Position numbers and translations under genes: made by a program. DNA of 64,000 bases from Usnea hakonensis (taxonomy: Eukaryota; Ascomycota; Lecanoromycetes; Lecanorales; Parmeliaceae), in assembly GCA_013423325.1 (NCBI GenBank), contig BLJB01000092.1, forward strand, positions 257-64,256. Direction: 5' to 3'. Positions 10,985-23,600 of this stretch are shown here, one piece after another; the stretch's first letter is position 1, and each line of letters opens with the position of its first letter. Below the pieces are notes generated by a model. It saw only the letters and a program-made list of their open reading frames with translations. It did no database searches and was not told the DNA's origin.

Positions 10985-11110
10985 AAGAAAGATGATAGGG
11001 GGCGGTGGGAGATGTGTTATATTCACGGAAGGGGGTTGGGGTTTGGGTAGGGGAATAAGGGTGGGTGGGACTGGGGCGGGGGGGGGGAGGTGGAAGGAAA
11101 GTGGGTGTCT
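10985..11110. repeat. G-rich tract on plus strand
   Basis: A run of closely spaced G3-G10 tracts, including a ten-G stretch near 11077-11087, lies downstream of the DUF4185 gene on the strand opposite to its transcription. The spacing would allow intramolecular G-quadruplexes. No gene is supported here. Confidence 0.5.
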
Positions 11111-11225
11111 CGAAGGGTCTAGTGATGAAAGTACAGGAATATTATGTAGGACTCTACCCCCCCGTGAAGCAATTCAAGCAAATGGAGACACTACAGCGGC
11201 GGCTTAATCTGGCCCATCTCTCATA

Positions 11226-12398
11226 TCAAGCGTCAAACCTCCCATCCTTAGCACCCGACCCAATCTCACCACCCTCACCACCCCCACCCTCCTTGCCACT
11301 TGCCAACTTCAGCCTCGCAACCAGCACCCCCCCAGGACACATCTCGCTCCAACCAACCACCAACTCCGCTTCTTCCTCCGCCGACGCCCAAAGATGCGGA
11401 TAGATACAATACATCCACTTCCCCTCACCTTTCGGCACCTTAATGCCATCCACCTCACACACCGGTTCCAGTTCCCACGGACCTTGCAACGAGGCCGATG
11501 CGCCCATGAAGACCTTGCTATCAGCCCATTTGCTCGTGCCGACGAACAAGAAAGGTTTCTCGGGTCCGAAGAGGGTGGATCGGATGATGGCGCCTTGTTG
11601 CATGCCTTCAATGACGGGTGCTGCGGTGTGCCAGTCTGGGGTCCAGTCGGTGCCGTTCCAGTAGGTGTGTGCTTCTTTTTCTGCTAGATGCTCTTCTTGA
11701 TGAGCGTTATAGACTCTTGCGAGGATGATTTTCCCATCCGGTCGATCGCCGTAGAGGTATACGAAATCCCCCTCGGCGAGAGCAGTGAAAGTGCCCATAC
11801 GAGGTTCGTGGGGGCCAAAGACAAGAGAGTCCATTCGCTCGACAACAGGCTGCTGATCGGGACTATTATTTTTGGTGATCTTCGCGACACCAGTACCGTA
11901 ATATTCCAAGTTACCACACCCGTGGTCCACGCTCTTCTGGTACCACAAGCGGCCCGAGCCATCTCCCATCTCGACCACGCCACCAAACGCCCAGAGAACA
12001 ACACGGCCCTTCTTTTCCAATTCGAGTTGCTGTTCCTCTGGTGTCAAAGGGATAAAGGGCTTGATGAAACCATTGTCTTCGGTTTCGAGATACTTGCTCT
12101 TGAATGGTTGGTTTGGATTTTCCATGATTGCGACAGTGTTGTTGGCCAGACCGACAAAGTTGCCCTCGCTGTCGTTGCAGAAGGTGTCACCGAATAGGAG
12201 ATAGACGTTTCCGAAGAGTTCGAAGCTGCGACCGATGTCGCGGGAGTGGAAGATGCCATTGACTTCTTCGACGTAGCCTAGGATTTCAACTTGCTCTACC
12301 TTGGGGGGATAGGCGGCGTAGCCTTGGTTGTTGGGCATCTCGGATGTGTTGATTCTTGATTTGGCTGAGGAAGCGTTGATTGAGATTTTGCAACCCAT
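11226..12398 (-). CDS. DUF4185-domain protein
   Basis: This single-exon 390-aa protein has the features of DUF4185, a predicted five-bladed beta-propeller related to glycosidase-like folds. The diagnostic N-terminal stretch is HSRDIGRSFELFGNVYLLFG followed by DTFC (about residues 50-75). Later blocks are GRLWYQKSVD, LVFGPHEPRMGTFTA, GDFVYLYGDRPDGKIILARV and KPFLFVGTSKWADSKVFMGA. No signal peptide is visible, so a cytosolic form is likely. The start is the Met at 12398, although the domain would also be complete from the Met at 12338 (residue 21). The C-terminal tail after about 370 is Gly-rich and low complexity. The substrate is unknown. The reading frame is intact and codon use is unremarkable. 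Confidence 0.8.
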   Translation of the reverse strand: MGCKISINASSAKSRINTSEMPNNQGYAAYPPKVEQVEILGYVEEVNGIFHSRDIGRSFELFGNVYLLFGDTFCNDSEGNFVGLANNTVAIMENPNQPFKSKYLETEDNGFIKPFIPLTPEEQQLELEKKGRVVLWAFGGVVEMGDGSGRLWYQKSVDHGCGNLEYYGTGVAKITKNNSPDQQPVVERMDSLVFGPHEPRMGTFTALAEGDFVYLYGDRPDGKIILARVYNAHQEEHLAEKEAHTYWNGTDWTPDWHTAAPVIEGMQQGAIIRSTLFGPEKPFLFVGTSKWADSKVFMGASASLQGPWELEPVCEVDGIKVPKGEGKWMYCIYPHLWASAEEEAELVVGWSEMCPGGVLVARLKLASGKEGGGGEGGEIGSGAKDGRFDA

Positions 12399-13765
12399 GG
12401 ATTGCTCTGGCTCTGAAGTTTGATGGTGAGATTTTAGATGATTGGATTGATGATGTGTTGTGACGTGAGTGTTTTCTACGAGGAAAGTGCAACTAAGCTC
12501 ACATTCAGCCCTGCCAAGCCAACATGTTCTCCTTTCTCATGATGCTGAAAAATCTACTTCAGAGTCAGAGATGGCATAGTCATTTGTACTGAGATCTATA
12601 GTATGTGATTATTCTCGGGCCTAAAGTCATGGGACGTGGACTTGTTCGACCCTACCAACGACTGAAACGTACTCAATTTCTAGATACCCGTAGAAAGTAG
12701 TATCAAAAGAACGCAATGCTGTAGCCTTTTTCAATATCCCTATAACAAAACCAAATACCTGCATGACTACACCAAAAACAGTGTTTTAGAATTCGGGAAA
12801 GAGTCGGGGAAAGAAGAAGAGAAGTAGATCACCACTGCAGCTCTTGGAAGATGCCCAGAATGGCAAGCCAAACGGGCTGGTAGCGAGATGCTTATGATAA
12901 AGGTGCTTCTGATAATAATTTGTCTTTCCAAAGACCAAATTTGGCGGAGGCACGAGTTTGAATAAGCTGCATACATGCCAATTACCCAATCGTCAGATAA
13001 GTTAGTGGCAAGATCGCCAGCATACGCAGCTATTCTGGTATCTTTGCAGTACACGTGCTCCGCATTTATAGCTCAAGTACCCCCAATCCCACCGGGTAAT
13101 CAACAACGACAACCTTCCAACCACAAACTTGTTGTAGCTAGCTTTTTGCTCGACACGTGGAACAAAAGACAGTATCCTACAGCCACATCTACAACCACAC
13201 TGACATTATTCCTCTAAAGCCAGGTGAACGATATGAGCCTATGCCTCCAATAGTCAAAAGTCTGAGTAGCTACATTTGGGCTGACTGATCAGTCGTCCGA
13301 TGGAAGAGTTCGCCTTGGTTGATCTGATGAACCGAGCGGAAAGGCCTAAATTCCTGATGCGGGCTTACAGTGCCTGCGTGACTTTTCGGCAAAGTACACG
13401 GTACCAATTAGTACCACAAAGCATGGCCGGGAAAGAAAAGATCATGTTTCAGCTATCAGGACCTCGGACGCTTGCACTCTTGGGAAAGTGTTCCAACTGT
13501 TCGTGGTGCTTCGTAACGGGGGCCTAATGCTCATACTAGGCATCGGGGTCCAACGTTCTCCTAGAACCCCGTCCTGGTATCACGCGATAGAAGTGAATCT
13601 CATGCTCAACAGCCATGGCTCAAAATCTGCACTTACGCAGCGTCGGCTGTCAATCAAAGCGTCAATTCGAACAGGGTATCGAAGATATCGAGAGATTCAT
13701 CTGCGTCGAGACTCGGGTTCACTGGTAGGTGAGATTGAAATTGTAGGTAGAAATCCAGACCAATT
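12399..13765. other. Intergenic, no supported gene
   Basis: Several short open frames exist (for example 12975-13217 and 13300-13527 on the plus strand), but none shows a domain, signal peptide or partner exon. The interval contains the promoter of the DUF4185 gene and the 3' end of the GT90 gene. Confidence 0.4.
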
Positions 13766-15112
13766 TCAATAGGCATCCCAATGGACTTTCCGAAGCAGCG
13801 TAAATGATTCGTACGGGACACCTCGCAAAGTCTTTCCATCAGCTTCATAAAGCTTCGGGTCGAAACTGACCGAAGCATAGCCTTGAATTAGTCTTCTCCA
13901 GTAGCAAGCTTCAGCAGCGGGTGTGAGGTATCTGTCGCGTAACACGTCTCTAGCATTGTCGGCAATGGTCTTGGCCATTGTGGTGTTTGCAATAAGCGCC
14001 TTCATGGTTACTTCGAGGTCCGACCAGTCATCCGCAACCCTGACAGCATTTTGTTCAGGACCAGAATAGACTAGCGCAGAATCATAGATCTCCCGCCATT
14101 CCAACGTGTGAGAGACAACCACGGAATGACAATTGCGGACGTATTTGCCCTGCCCACTCCAACTCAAACCGGACACATGGGCGATGAACATGTAGCGGCA
14201 ATGATCGGCCAAGGACATGCGATGTTTCTTGAGGTCTTCCTTGTCCTCCCAATTGATACTTCGAACATCAGACCAAGACTTGCCCCGAGACTGCTCCAGC
14301 AGCTTCTCGCGGTCTTCAATCAAGATAGCGCCACGCCAGACAAGCTTTGGTATCTTCCTCTCAAAAGGCTCGTCCATCTCCAACCTCCTGATGGCGCGTC
14401 GAACCTCGGTGTAGGCTCCGGTCTTGGGTTCAGGCCAGCTGAAAAAGCCGAAATCAGGCATCAGCCAAGTGTCGGCGAATTCCGGCGTGTCTTTCTTGGT
14501 GTACCCCCAGACTGGAGCGCCACGCGCAGGCTGGTCGCCCCAGGAGATGATGAACTCGCAATTAGGCAGCTGTGCTCGGTGAGGGAAAGATACCAAGGCA
14601 CGATGTAGGGATTCCAAAGTGGCGAAGAGTCGGGTGCCATAGTAATCCGTCATTCCTCGATCGTCAACCACATACAGCTCTCCTTCGAAGACCATGGCTG
14701 TTACCGGTCCCGTCACTGCATGGTCGCCGGTCAATTCCATGTTGGAAATAGTCTTGATAGGGTTTGACTCGTGACGTCCAACCATCTCATCGATGGAGTC
14801 GTAGAGTTTGGGGAAAGTAGAGCTACATTGCGCGTCTGATAAGCCATAATTATCGCCATCACTGACTGGATCAAAAGTCCAGGGCGCACTTGTATTTGAT
14901 TGGTCTGAATCACTTATTTTAATGGCATGGGGAGGTTTGTAGTAATCGTTGGAAGAGATAGGAGGGGAGGAGGTTTCATTGTTGCTGAAATGTCGAGGGA
15001 GCCGGCGAAGGGAGAAGAGGGCAAGAACGGAGAGGAAGAAACAAAAGATGAAGATGGAGATGAGGCGCCTATCGCGGCAGAAATTGGAGGCGGATAACAT
15101 GTTGAAAATCAA
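13766..15112 (-). CDS. GT90 family (CAP10-like) glycosyltransferase, type II membrane protein
   Basis: This single exon encodes 448 aa. Residues about 17-37 form one hydrophobic helix (LISIFIFCFFLSVLALFSLRR), a type II signal anchor that would place the catalytic part in the Golgi lumen. The CAP10 domain (DUF821, GT90) spans about 160-430. It shows EFIISWGDQPARGAPVWGY, MPDFGFFSWPEP, the KLVWRGA block, and FIAHVSGLSWSGQGKYVRN with CHSVVVSH. GT90 enzymes transfer xylose or related sugars to glycans, as in CAP10/CXT1-type capsule and O-glycan synthesis. The exact donor here cannot be told. The frame is complete, starts at the first Met, and has a purine-rich plus strand (pyrimidine-rich on the coding strand) just upstream. 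Confidence 0.85.
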   Translation of the reverse strand: MIFNMLSASNFCRDRRLISIFIFCFFLSVLALFSLRRLPRHFSNNETSSPPISSNDYYKPPHAIKISDSDQSNTSAPWTFDPVSDGDNYGLSDAQCSSTFPKLYDSIDEMVGRHESNPIKTISNMELTGDHAVTGPVTAMVFEGELYVVDDRGMTDYYGTRLFATLESLHRALVSFPHRAQLPNCEFIISWGDQPARGAPVWGYTKKDTPEFADTWLMPDFGFFSWPEPKTGAYTEVRRAIRRLEMDEPFERKIPKLVWRGAILIEDREKLLEQSRGKSWSDVRSINWEDKEDLKKHRMSLADHCRYMFIAHVSGLSWSGQGKYVRNCHSVVVSHTLEWREIYDSALVYSGPEQNAVRVADDWSDLEVTMKALIANTTMAKTIADNARDVLRDRYLTPAAEACYWRRLIQGYASVSFDPKLYEADGKTLRGVPYESFTLLRKVHWDAY

Positions 15113-15177
15113 GGATAAGTAAAGTAAGTAGAAGCAAGTATGTACATGGTTTTAGCTTGTACAAGTAGTAGCGTGTA

Positions 15178-15265
15178 AGAAAGGGCTAGACGGAAAAGAA
15201 GGGAAAAGAGGAAAAGAGGAAATAGGAAATTGGGGAGAGTGACGAAAGAGAAGAGACGGGAGGGA
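15178..15265 (-). promoter_or_regulatory. Pyrimidine-rich core promoter tract of the GT90 gene
   Basis: Read on the coding strand, this stretch is almost entirely C and T and lies 66-153 bases upstream of the start codon at 15112. CT-rich blocks just before transcription starts are common in highly expressed filamentous-fungal genes. No TATA box is claimed. Confidence 0.45.
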
Positions 15266-16027
15266 TTAAAATACAGTAAGTAAATTACACGAATGTCCAA
15301 CATTGCAGTGCGTCATTTGATCCGCATGATCCGTCTGGCAAGAAGGAAAAAGACGGGTCCGTTATTCGCTTAAGTGAAACGGCTACCAAGATATGGCGCT
15401 AATGCAGCTTGCCGACACTAGGCTCCAGCTAGCGCTTATGTGAGAGATCATTTTTCGTACTGTACGTAATTTACGCCTTGCTGATCAGGGTTCGCATTCC
15501 TTGCCTATGCATGTAATGTGCTAACTAGATTCGATGATGATCTGCATGCTGCACGCTGCACCCTTGTTTTACCGTTTTATGTGCAGCAGCTAACCATCTT
15601 TCTTGTACCAAATACTTTCAATCAACTGACAAGTTATCTACCTTTTTAATAGGTACACCGGAAAAATACTTTCTCCATTCTCCGTCCCAGCTCAACCCTC
15701 AGCAGTTGCTCCTTAGTCGCTTTCATCTCTTTTAGAGTCATTGCATATTCTTTCTTTCGCCCACCCACCACTTCCCGTATATACATTTCTAGCTACGTTA
15801 GCACTCCGGCTCGATATCGAGTAGAAAAGAAAATTTACTTTGCGCTGCACAAACCACCTACAGGCCACTATTCTGCCTACTGCTAGCCATAAGATAGCCA
15901 AACCAGTGCTACAGATAGCCTCCGTGGTATTGGACCATCTGCATGCATTCGAATAAACCACTAATCCTGAAATGCAAAGCATAGGGCTAGGGCTATATTC
16001 GTGGCGACTGCAGCTAAACTAAGCGAA
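15266..16027. other. Intergenic, no supported gene
   Basis: No gene is supported. The open frame at 15713-15982 (-) has no motif. The right end is occupied by the MITE described separately. Confidence 0.35.
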
Positions 16028-16030
16028 GGT

Positions 16031-16158
16031 ACGGAGGTCTGCACCGAAAGTCCTGGGACTGCCAAGACTCTTCGGATAACGCTCGGCATATAAGATTGGG
16101 GCCGTCTTCCGAAGTAAGGGTTAGGGCTAGTCCCAGGACATACGGTGCAGACCTCCGT
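16031..16158. mobile_element. MITE copy 1, about 35-bp terminal inverted repeats
   Basis: Both ends carry CGGAGGTCTGCACCG followed a few bases later by GTCCTGGGACT, in inverted orientation. The ends are flanked by TA, as after insertion of a Tc1/mariner-type element. The internal part has no coding capacity. A diverged second copy in opposite orientation is present near 31769-31882, sharing the blocks GGTCTGCACCGAAAGTCCTG, TCGGAAGACGGCCCCA and TTATCCGAAGAGTCTTG (on its own strand). The two copies establish a repeat family. Confidence 0.8.
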
Positions 16159-16257
16159 ACCTATCTACCTTACCTCAGGCTTACCTACCAAGGTGTTATT
16201 TTATTGAAACGCGTCTGTGTTCATAATCCCATCTACTAAGAAACGCCCAGCGGGACA

Positions 16258-17494
16258 ATGTCCACCACTCTTCCAATCCACAGTCATGCCTTCCCCCCCA
16301 CTCAAACCTACTCCCGCGGACAAGTCATCGCAGCCATCCACGACTTCTACTCGCTACTAACAAAGACACCCTACGTAGAGCCAGATGCTCTCGTCTTGCC
16401 ACCTGCTGACGGTTGGTCTGGCGTAAACGCTACTGAATTACGGAAGCGAGGGAAGACTAAGAAGTGATTGAACTCCTCCGTCGTCTCCCCTATCTGCGCC
16501 CCCCTGCGCCCGGGAGAAAATGGATGATTGGGCCTGATACTATTGAGATTGCGTATTGCGACGGCGAGCTCTACGATGAGATTATGGAATCTATTCAGCT
16601 GGTTCCGGCGCATTGTATTTGGCTTACGGAGATGGAGTCAAGGGATGGTACTAGCCTCCTATTAGACACTCAGACAGGTGGGTGAGCATTGCTTGGAAAG
16701 GATTGCTTGTTTTTGATGGGAAAGAGTGCGCCACTTTGGATCGGCATGCTAACAATCTACGTAGGTACAATTACCGAGTGGACGATTATGGAACATAAAC
16801 TTATGCTAGACTACGACGAATATATCAGCATTCCCACGCAAGACAAGTGGATGGCGCACGCTACTATGCCCGCGACTGCCTTCTTCCAACTTTGGAAGCG
16901 CAAGTTCGAGAAGCTAATCTGGATGGTAATCTACAATCCCCGGGGCCTCGCAGGAACTGCGCAGTGGTATCGTACTGCTACAACGCCGCAAGAAGAGGAA
17001 GACATGCTACCGTCAGATGATGAGTTTCAGCCAGACAGAGTTGGAGGGGACGAAGTTGAGGATGAGACTGAATCGGATAGTGAAGATGAGGAGAGTGGGG
17101 AGCTCAGGCGGATTCCTACTGAAGAGGTTGATGAGCTGATGGAGGATACTTACGGGGCGGAAGCCGAGCAGGAACGGATAGGCACGCAAACTCCGGAAAG
17201 CACTAGTGAAGCTGAAGAGGTCAATGTGCCAGGCTCAGCCCCTGCGGATCAACGTCAACCTCTAATCGCCAGCCTTCACCCGGAGGTACAAGTAAGTCCA
17301 TCCTGTCTAACACCCATAGGTGGTGCACCCACCTGGGTAAACAGTAATTGGCCTTCTGACGCTGATTTTGTGTATAGGAAGTATACAATGTCTATACGCG
17401 CAATGGTTGGCCGTCGGACTTCGACAGAGAGGAATGCAAGATGGAGCTGGCCGAGTTTCTTGGCCGTCAAGAAAATCGAACTAGTCGCTCATAG
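16258..17494 (+). pseudogene. Acidic fungal protein of unknown function, one-base frameshift
   Basis: The gene reads as three exons. The first starts with the Met at 16258, and an intron of about 85 nt begins at about 16679 (GTGGGTGAG..CTAAC..GTAG). The second exon carries TITEWTIMEHKLMLDYDEYI and a Glu/Asp-rich stretch. The third (about 17379-17494) ends in EVYNVYTRNGWPSDFDREEC and MELAEFLG. In exon 1 the frame ends at NATELRKRGKTKK-stop, while the +1 frame gives EVIELLRRLPYLRPP at the same place. One lost A in the run at about 16458-16464 would explain it. This is either a young pseudogene or a base error. No domain of known function is visible. The acidic middle (about 17000-17230) is probably disordered. 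The C-terminal exon and splice sites look normal. Confidence 0.6.
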
Positions 17495-17689
17495 GCGCCT
17501 ATGTCAGAGCAGGATCGTGCCGTGATACATGAAGGGAATTTGAGAAATCAGGAGGAAAGTTGCACGGTAAGATTAAAGACGATCATGCCAATTCCAGTGA
17601 TATAGACAGAATTTTTCTTCCTTTCTCCATCGAGGTGTAGTATTGAATCCGCCGAATGACTGTAACACTGGAAACGAAAGAAAAGTACA

Positions 17690-20600
17690 TTACTCAGTCC
17701 CTCCAGTAGGCTTTGGCATCAAATTGAGAGCTAATTGAGCGCCGCCGCCACCAACCACAGCCGCTGTCGATGTTACCGCTGGCAATAGATCAGTATCAGC
17801 GACCGTCGGCTCAGCTTCACTCGTCCTTGGCAGCGACAGTAAGTTGGGCGGGGCGTTGTCCAGTAAGGAAATCCTCATTTCCTCTAGTTCTTGGACGCAA
17901 TCTGTACTGCGACAATTGCGCAGCTTGATCTTGGTCGCCGACTCTATGTCCACAGGATCGGCGAATCGTTTCTGGTAACCTGGCCGAGGAGGATTGTTCA
18001 GGGTCAAAGGTTGGGGAGGGGCATTCGAGTAAAGTGCTCTGGATGGTTGTCGAAAAACGTTGTCCGGGTTATTGTACCAAGGGTCACTTATAAGCAAAGC
18101 AAATCCTGGATCGTTGACAAGTGTAGAAGGCCAGCATGGATTTTCCGTAAGCCCAAAATCCAGTTGCTTCGGTAAACCAACGAATGTGATTTCTACTTTA
18201 GCAAGAGTTATAGTCACGTCCGCGTAGTAAATGGTCGTGATGCGGTTAGCTCTTTCTTCTTCTGCCTCGCTCTTGATGTTTTGGGTCGACGCAGGTGGTG
18301 TGCCATCGTCCCTATACCTGCAGACCCCTAAGCCGAACAGCGCGGCGCCTGCGGGTCCGTTTTGGTTTCTAGGAACCATCCTAACCCATTGGTTATGGAT
18401 GGGTTTATCCTGCCAGAAACCTGCGGGCGGGTATTCATCTCTCTCACAGTTCAGATTCGGTTCTTGCATGTATCCATTCCACCTAACCGTAGAGTCAGTA
18501 AAGAATATCGTCTCTTGATGAACAGGCAAGAAACACGATTTCGCTGTGACTGTCATCAGGTGATATTTTGATGGTACGTACCAACGATTATTGTGTTGTG
18601 CCGTCCAGTCAAGTATGATTTGCTGGCCTAATCCTCCATTACGGTAGGTACCTCGAGAAAATGTTGGACAAGTAAGAGGGTTGTACCCAAGGTCTCCATG
18701 TTCTAATACTGGATTGTAATGAATCACCGAAGCGTAGTGCTGGCAAGCCTGGGGCCAATCTCTCCCGTTACAAGTTCTTGTGATAGGGGCAGGATCTAGA
18801 CTCGTGAGTCAGAGACTACATCACAAAGGCAGCAGCTAGTCTTACATTCACTTCCGACTGGCTCTCTAGGCCTCGTAATAGATACGCCTCGTAGACACCT
18901 CCCTACGCGCTTGTTGCAAGCTGAGCTCGTTGGCTCTGGGTCATGGCTTGACATGGGTGGACGTCAAGGCTCCCAACGGTCCAACTATCGGTCCAGGAGA
19001 CCTGGACTGGTCCAAATCGGGCTATATAAACGGTCTATAGTCCGTCCAAATGGTAAATCGTCTAACTGATTTGGACTAGTCCAATAGACTAGTCTAGTAT
19101 AATTTAGGCCAAAAAATCTAGCGTATTCGCATCTCCCTCCCCTATAGTATCGATGATAGTATATAGATCTTCCTCCGTAAATATGCCTAGCTAAAACTAT
19201 AATTTTAAGTACTCTAGTAGTTTAATAGTCTTACCCTTAAGGCTAGCCCTATAATCTAATATAGTATACTTAGCCCCTAAAAAGACTCGTTTAGGCTCCG
19301 AGGATATAGTAGGGATCGAGTAGATATTAATAGCTATCTTTAATAGTAGTAGAAATCGGCTCCGTTACTTTTCTAATAGCTACTAGTCTAGTACTATCTT
19401 TTCTTCGGCCTCTAGATCTATAATAAAGATTATAGGATCGATAATATACTAATTAAACTCGTTATAGAGTATAGTATCCCTTTACCTCTCCCTCTACTAT
19501 TGATACTTACTCTTAACGGTAGTGGTAGGGGTATCTTTCGTATAACTAGAAAGGCCCGTAGATAATTAATATTTAGTCTCCTAAAAGTCCTTTATTTTAG
19601 CCTTTATATTCGGTTACTATTTAGGATCCTAGCTATTAAAATGACCCTATTTAATAGTAGGATTAAGTATAATAGCTATAATATAGGCCGGTAACCGTTT
19701 AGTCTTATTCTAGTATTTAAGAAGCTTAATAAACCTAGCCTAAAGAGACTTATATATAAAGAGGTAATCCGTATACTCTATAATTATATCTTCGAATACG
19801 TCGGTAAGGAAGTCTATAATATTAAGTATATACTCTAAAGTAGCCCTACGGCCTTCTATTACCTTAGTAGTATTATAGAAGTTCTAAAGAAAGTTACGAA
19901 TATAATTAAGTATTCGCTACTCGTTAGCTATTAAGATATTATTAGCTAGATTAGACTCCTCTATAGTGACGGTAATAATATATAACTTAAGTCTTTTGAT
20001 CGTCTAATTAAGTATAGTATACTATAAGTTCTACCGGGTACTATTATTATGATATAATATAAGGCCTCTACTTCTTTTTTTAAATAACTAAATTCGTTAA
20101 GGGCTTTCTATAATCTATATAGTAATATTATAAAGCTTTCCGAAAGGTCCTAGTCGACGCTACTAATTTAACTAAGTATCGGAAGAAGATATAGCTAAAT
20201 TTTCCGGGTATTTATAATTATTAACTACCTAGCCGAAGAGAAACGCCTATATAGCCAAATTAATAACGTGACTATTATATTATAAACGATATTATTTAGT
20301 ATTATAAGAGACTCCCTTACTATATAAAGAAGTAGTAATAATAGTAATAAGAGTATTATTTAAGTAGACGTTATCTATAACCAAGTAGCCTAATTTATTA
20401 CGAATCCCGAAATTTATAAGTATATTAAGGATAATTATAGCCTAATTTTCGCCTAAATACTCCCCTTATAGCTTAACTAATATAAGAGTTACCGAATATA
20501 ATACGCCTTTTTCGCTTGTAAAATAGCTAATAACTACTAATAGCCCTAAATAATTTAGTGAACTCTATATATCGTATATAATATAGATATCGGATAATAC

Positions 20601-23600
20601 TATAGCTAGTATATAACGAAGCCGTATCTTTCCCTCTATAAAAAGAGCTTCTATATAGGTCTTAATAGTATAATCCGAGTCTAGGAGTATTCGATTAGTA
20701 ATAGAATTAACGTATTCTAGGAAGGTTCGAAAAGCGTAATCTTATATATAATTAAATATAATATTACGTATAATAGTCTATTAAAGATATAGATACTTTA
20801 TAGTCGCCTTATTAAGATATATATCTATAAGCTCTTCCTTACGCTTTTCTTTAACCTTTCTATTAATTTTAGCTCTACGAAGTATAACTTAATTAATCGC
20901 TATTCCCTCTCGTATCCTTTTAGTAGTAATACTACTAGCTATAGGATCGATAGAGTACTTTTTTTTAAGATATCGAGATATAGCCCCTATACTACTACTA
21001 CTTTTATAGACTCTCGAGTAGGCGTTATATACGAGGCTATCCCCCTATATTATTACGTACTTATAAATATATAACGTCTTTGCCCGTAGCCGTTTAAAGG
21101 CCTATAATACGCTAGATCTAGGGCCTAGTATTTATAATATACTCTTCGAGTCTATCTTCGTATCGAATAATCCCCCCCCTTTATCCTCTTAATCCTCTAC
21201 CTCCTCGTTATTGCGTACTTCTAAGATACTAATAGGTATATTAGTAAGCTAGGAATAATCGTCTAAAGCTTATAGGACCGATAGTTAGGAGGTACGCTTT
21301 TTCTAGGATTTTTTTAGTAGGAGTAGCCCTCTTCGAGTTACGACGTTTCAAGTACGCTTAGCTATCCGGGAGAAGACTATAGACCTTATAGACCCTATAG
21401 CTATACTAAATAGAGTTATAATAATAGTAGATACGTCTAGTAGCTCGGAATCGTAATCGCTTATAGCTATAATAGAATAGTTATAGTAAATAGTATAAGT
21501 AGTAAGTATTAAAAAATAGAGAATACTTTTTTTTCGCGTTAATACTAGATATACGCCTACTATTCTAATAAATATACGTAAATAATCGCCTACTAAATAC
21601 TACTAAATATAGAGTAGACTAATAGTCCAGACTAATAGTCCACTTATATGAACTAGTCTATGGACCGTTTACCAAATATTCAGACGGTCTACTGGACCGG
21701 TCCATTGGACTGGTCCGGACTAATAGTCCATGGTTCATGGTCCAACCGTTGGGAGCCTTGGTGGACGTGTCTCTGGAGGCTTGCTGGGACCATCTGAGGA
21801 TCCGCAATCGTTAACACCGATATAGTTTTTTGCAAAATAGAATCACTCACCGAGGGACAGGGTACGCTTTTTACCAAATACCTTGAACTCTGCTTTTCCC
21901 TCTTTCTCGATTCCTTTAACACACCCCTCGATAAATGCGGGCGTCAATGCAATCTCAACACCGTCGGCGATCTCCCCTAGGGTTTTGAAAACCGTCAGAA
22001 GTGAAATACTAGCGATGTACTCGTTGCAACTCACCAAAGATTGGAATGAGGTCTTCGACAGCTTCCAGTGGTGCAAGGAACGCCGGGACGGCGACACGGC
22101 AGAAAGCCTTCGCTGCCAAGTCTAAAGCCGCCTGCTGGGCGGCTGCTTCTGCAGCACTTTTTGCAGCATCTGCTGCCTCTTGTTGAAGTTGGCTTTTGGA
22201 TGGTGGAGGCGAGAAGCCGGCACAGCAGTATGACTGGAGATCACCGTTACAAGTTTGACCCTGAAAATAATTACAACTAATTATTTGATGACATTGACAA
22301 CTGCCAAGATCAGTTTCCGTAATGCTTACCTTTTTCCCAATGTGCACGCTTGTGTCCGTCAAAACTTGAGTTTCGCCTGCTTCAACATTAGTAATTGACT
22401 CACTACTTTTGTACTTAGTCTCGACCCTACCATCAGCACATCCCTGAATACACGATATACCAACACCGCGGTACCCCCGCCATTGACACTTGCCCATCGT
22501 CGTCCCATCGTTACAGCAGACGCTTCGATACTGGCCGCTCGAGCACCGGTTCCTGGTCACGAAGAATGATTATTCTTGCTTTCCAGCCTTTAGTGTTGAC
22601 GCAATTTACCTCGTAGAGAGTTGGCCCGGCTGACCAAAGACCTCAGTCACTTTGTTTGTCCCTGATTTACATTTTACATTACAGTCTGTGGTGTAGCAAC
22701 TTAGCGATGCGGCTTGATCACTAGACATCTGCTTTGCGCTTGATTCCTGATCTGGAGTGACTGGGTCTGATCTTTCTGGTCCATAGCCCACACCATGAGA
22801 CCACCTAGACAGCGTTGACTAGCAAAGTCCTATCGACAATTAACTTCGCACTGAACTTTATCTCAAAGAATTATCTGGACTACCTTTTTCTGCTGAAAAG
22901 TATCAGTGTCGTCGTAGGAGATCCATTGATTGCTATCCCAAGTGATCCACTTCACGCCAGCGGTATGGTCCCATGTTGGCGTCAAGCTGTTCTGCGTGAT
23001 TATATCCTGGATCTCTTGATCATCAAGAATGCCAGACGTGCCAGAGCAAGGGCCCGGGTTTGCGCCTCCGGAGAATTCGCAAACACCATTGGGAGTACTG
23101 CACGATGGGTCTGACAAAGTGAAAGATCGACCGTACTGGATATCAGTTAGACTTTAACTCGATGTTTCAGAGTTGCTACTCTGGGTTCGTCACAGACCCA
23201 TGCCATCCCGAGAGTAACCTTGTCCGCCTGAACGCCAGCTCGCCAGAGCAAGTCCAATCCCAAGTCAATTTCCGTAAGATTTGTGTGGGGGGCGATATAA
23301 GGGCCAACAAAGTGAGATTGATTATCCCATACCCCATGGAGATCCTACGACCGCTTAGCATCTTGCAATTATCCATTAAGTAACGGAGCTCACATATGTC
23401 ATGAAGTTGAACCAATCAACAGATTCTTGAAGCGAGTTCACATTGAAGTGCTGCAGGTACCAATAGCTCGTTGGAAGCGTCAAGGACAGACCTTTCTTGC
23501 CCAGGGCGGCTTTGAGCTCCTTGGCGAGTGCAACATAGTTCTCGGTGTCGGCTGGCTGGCCACCACGATCATCTGCTTGGGGATACTCCCAGTCAAGGTC

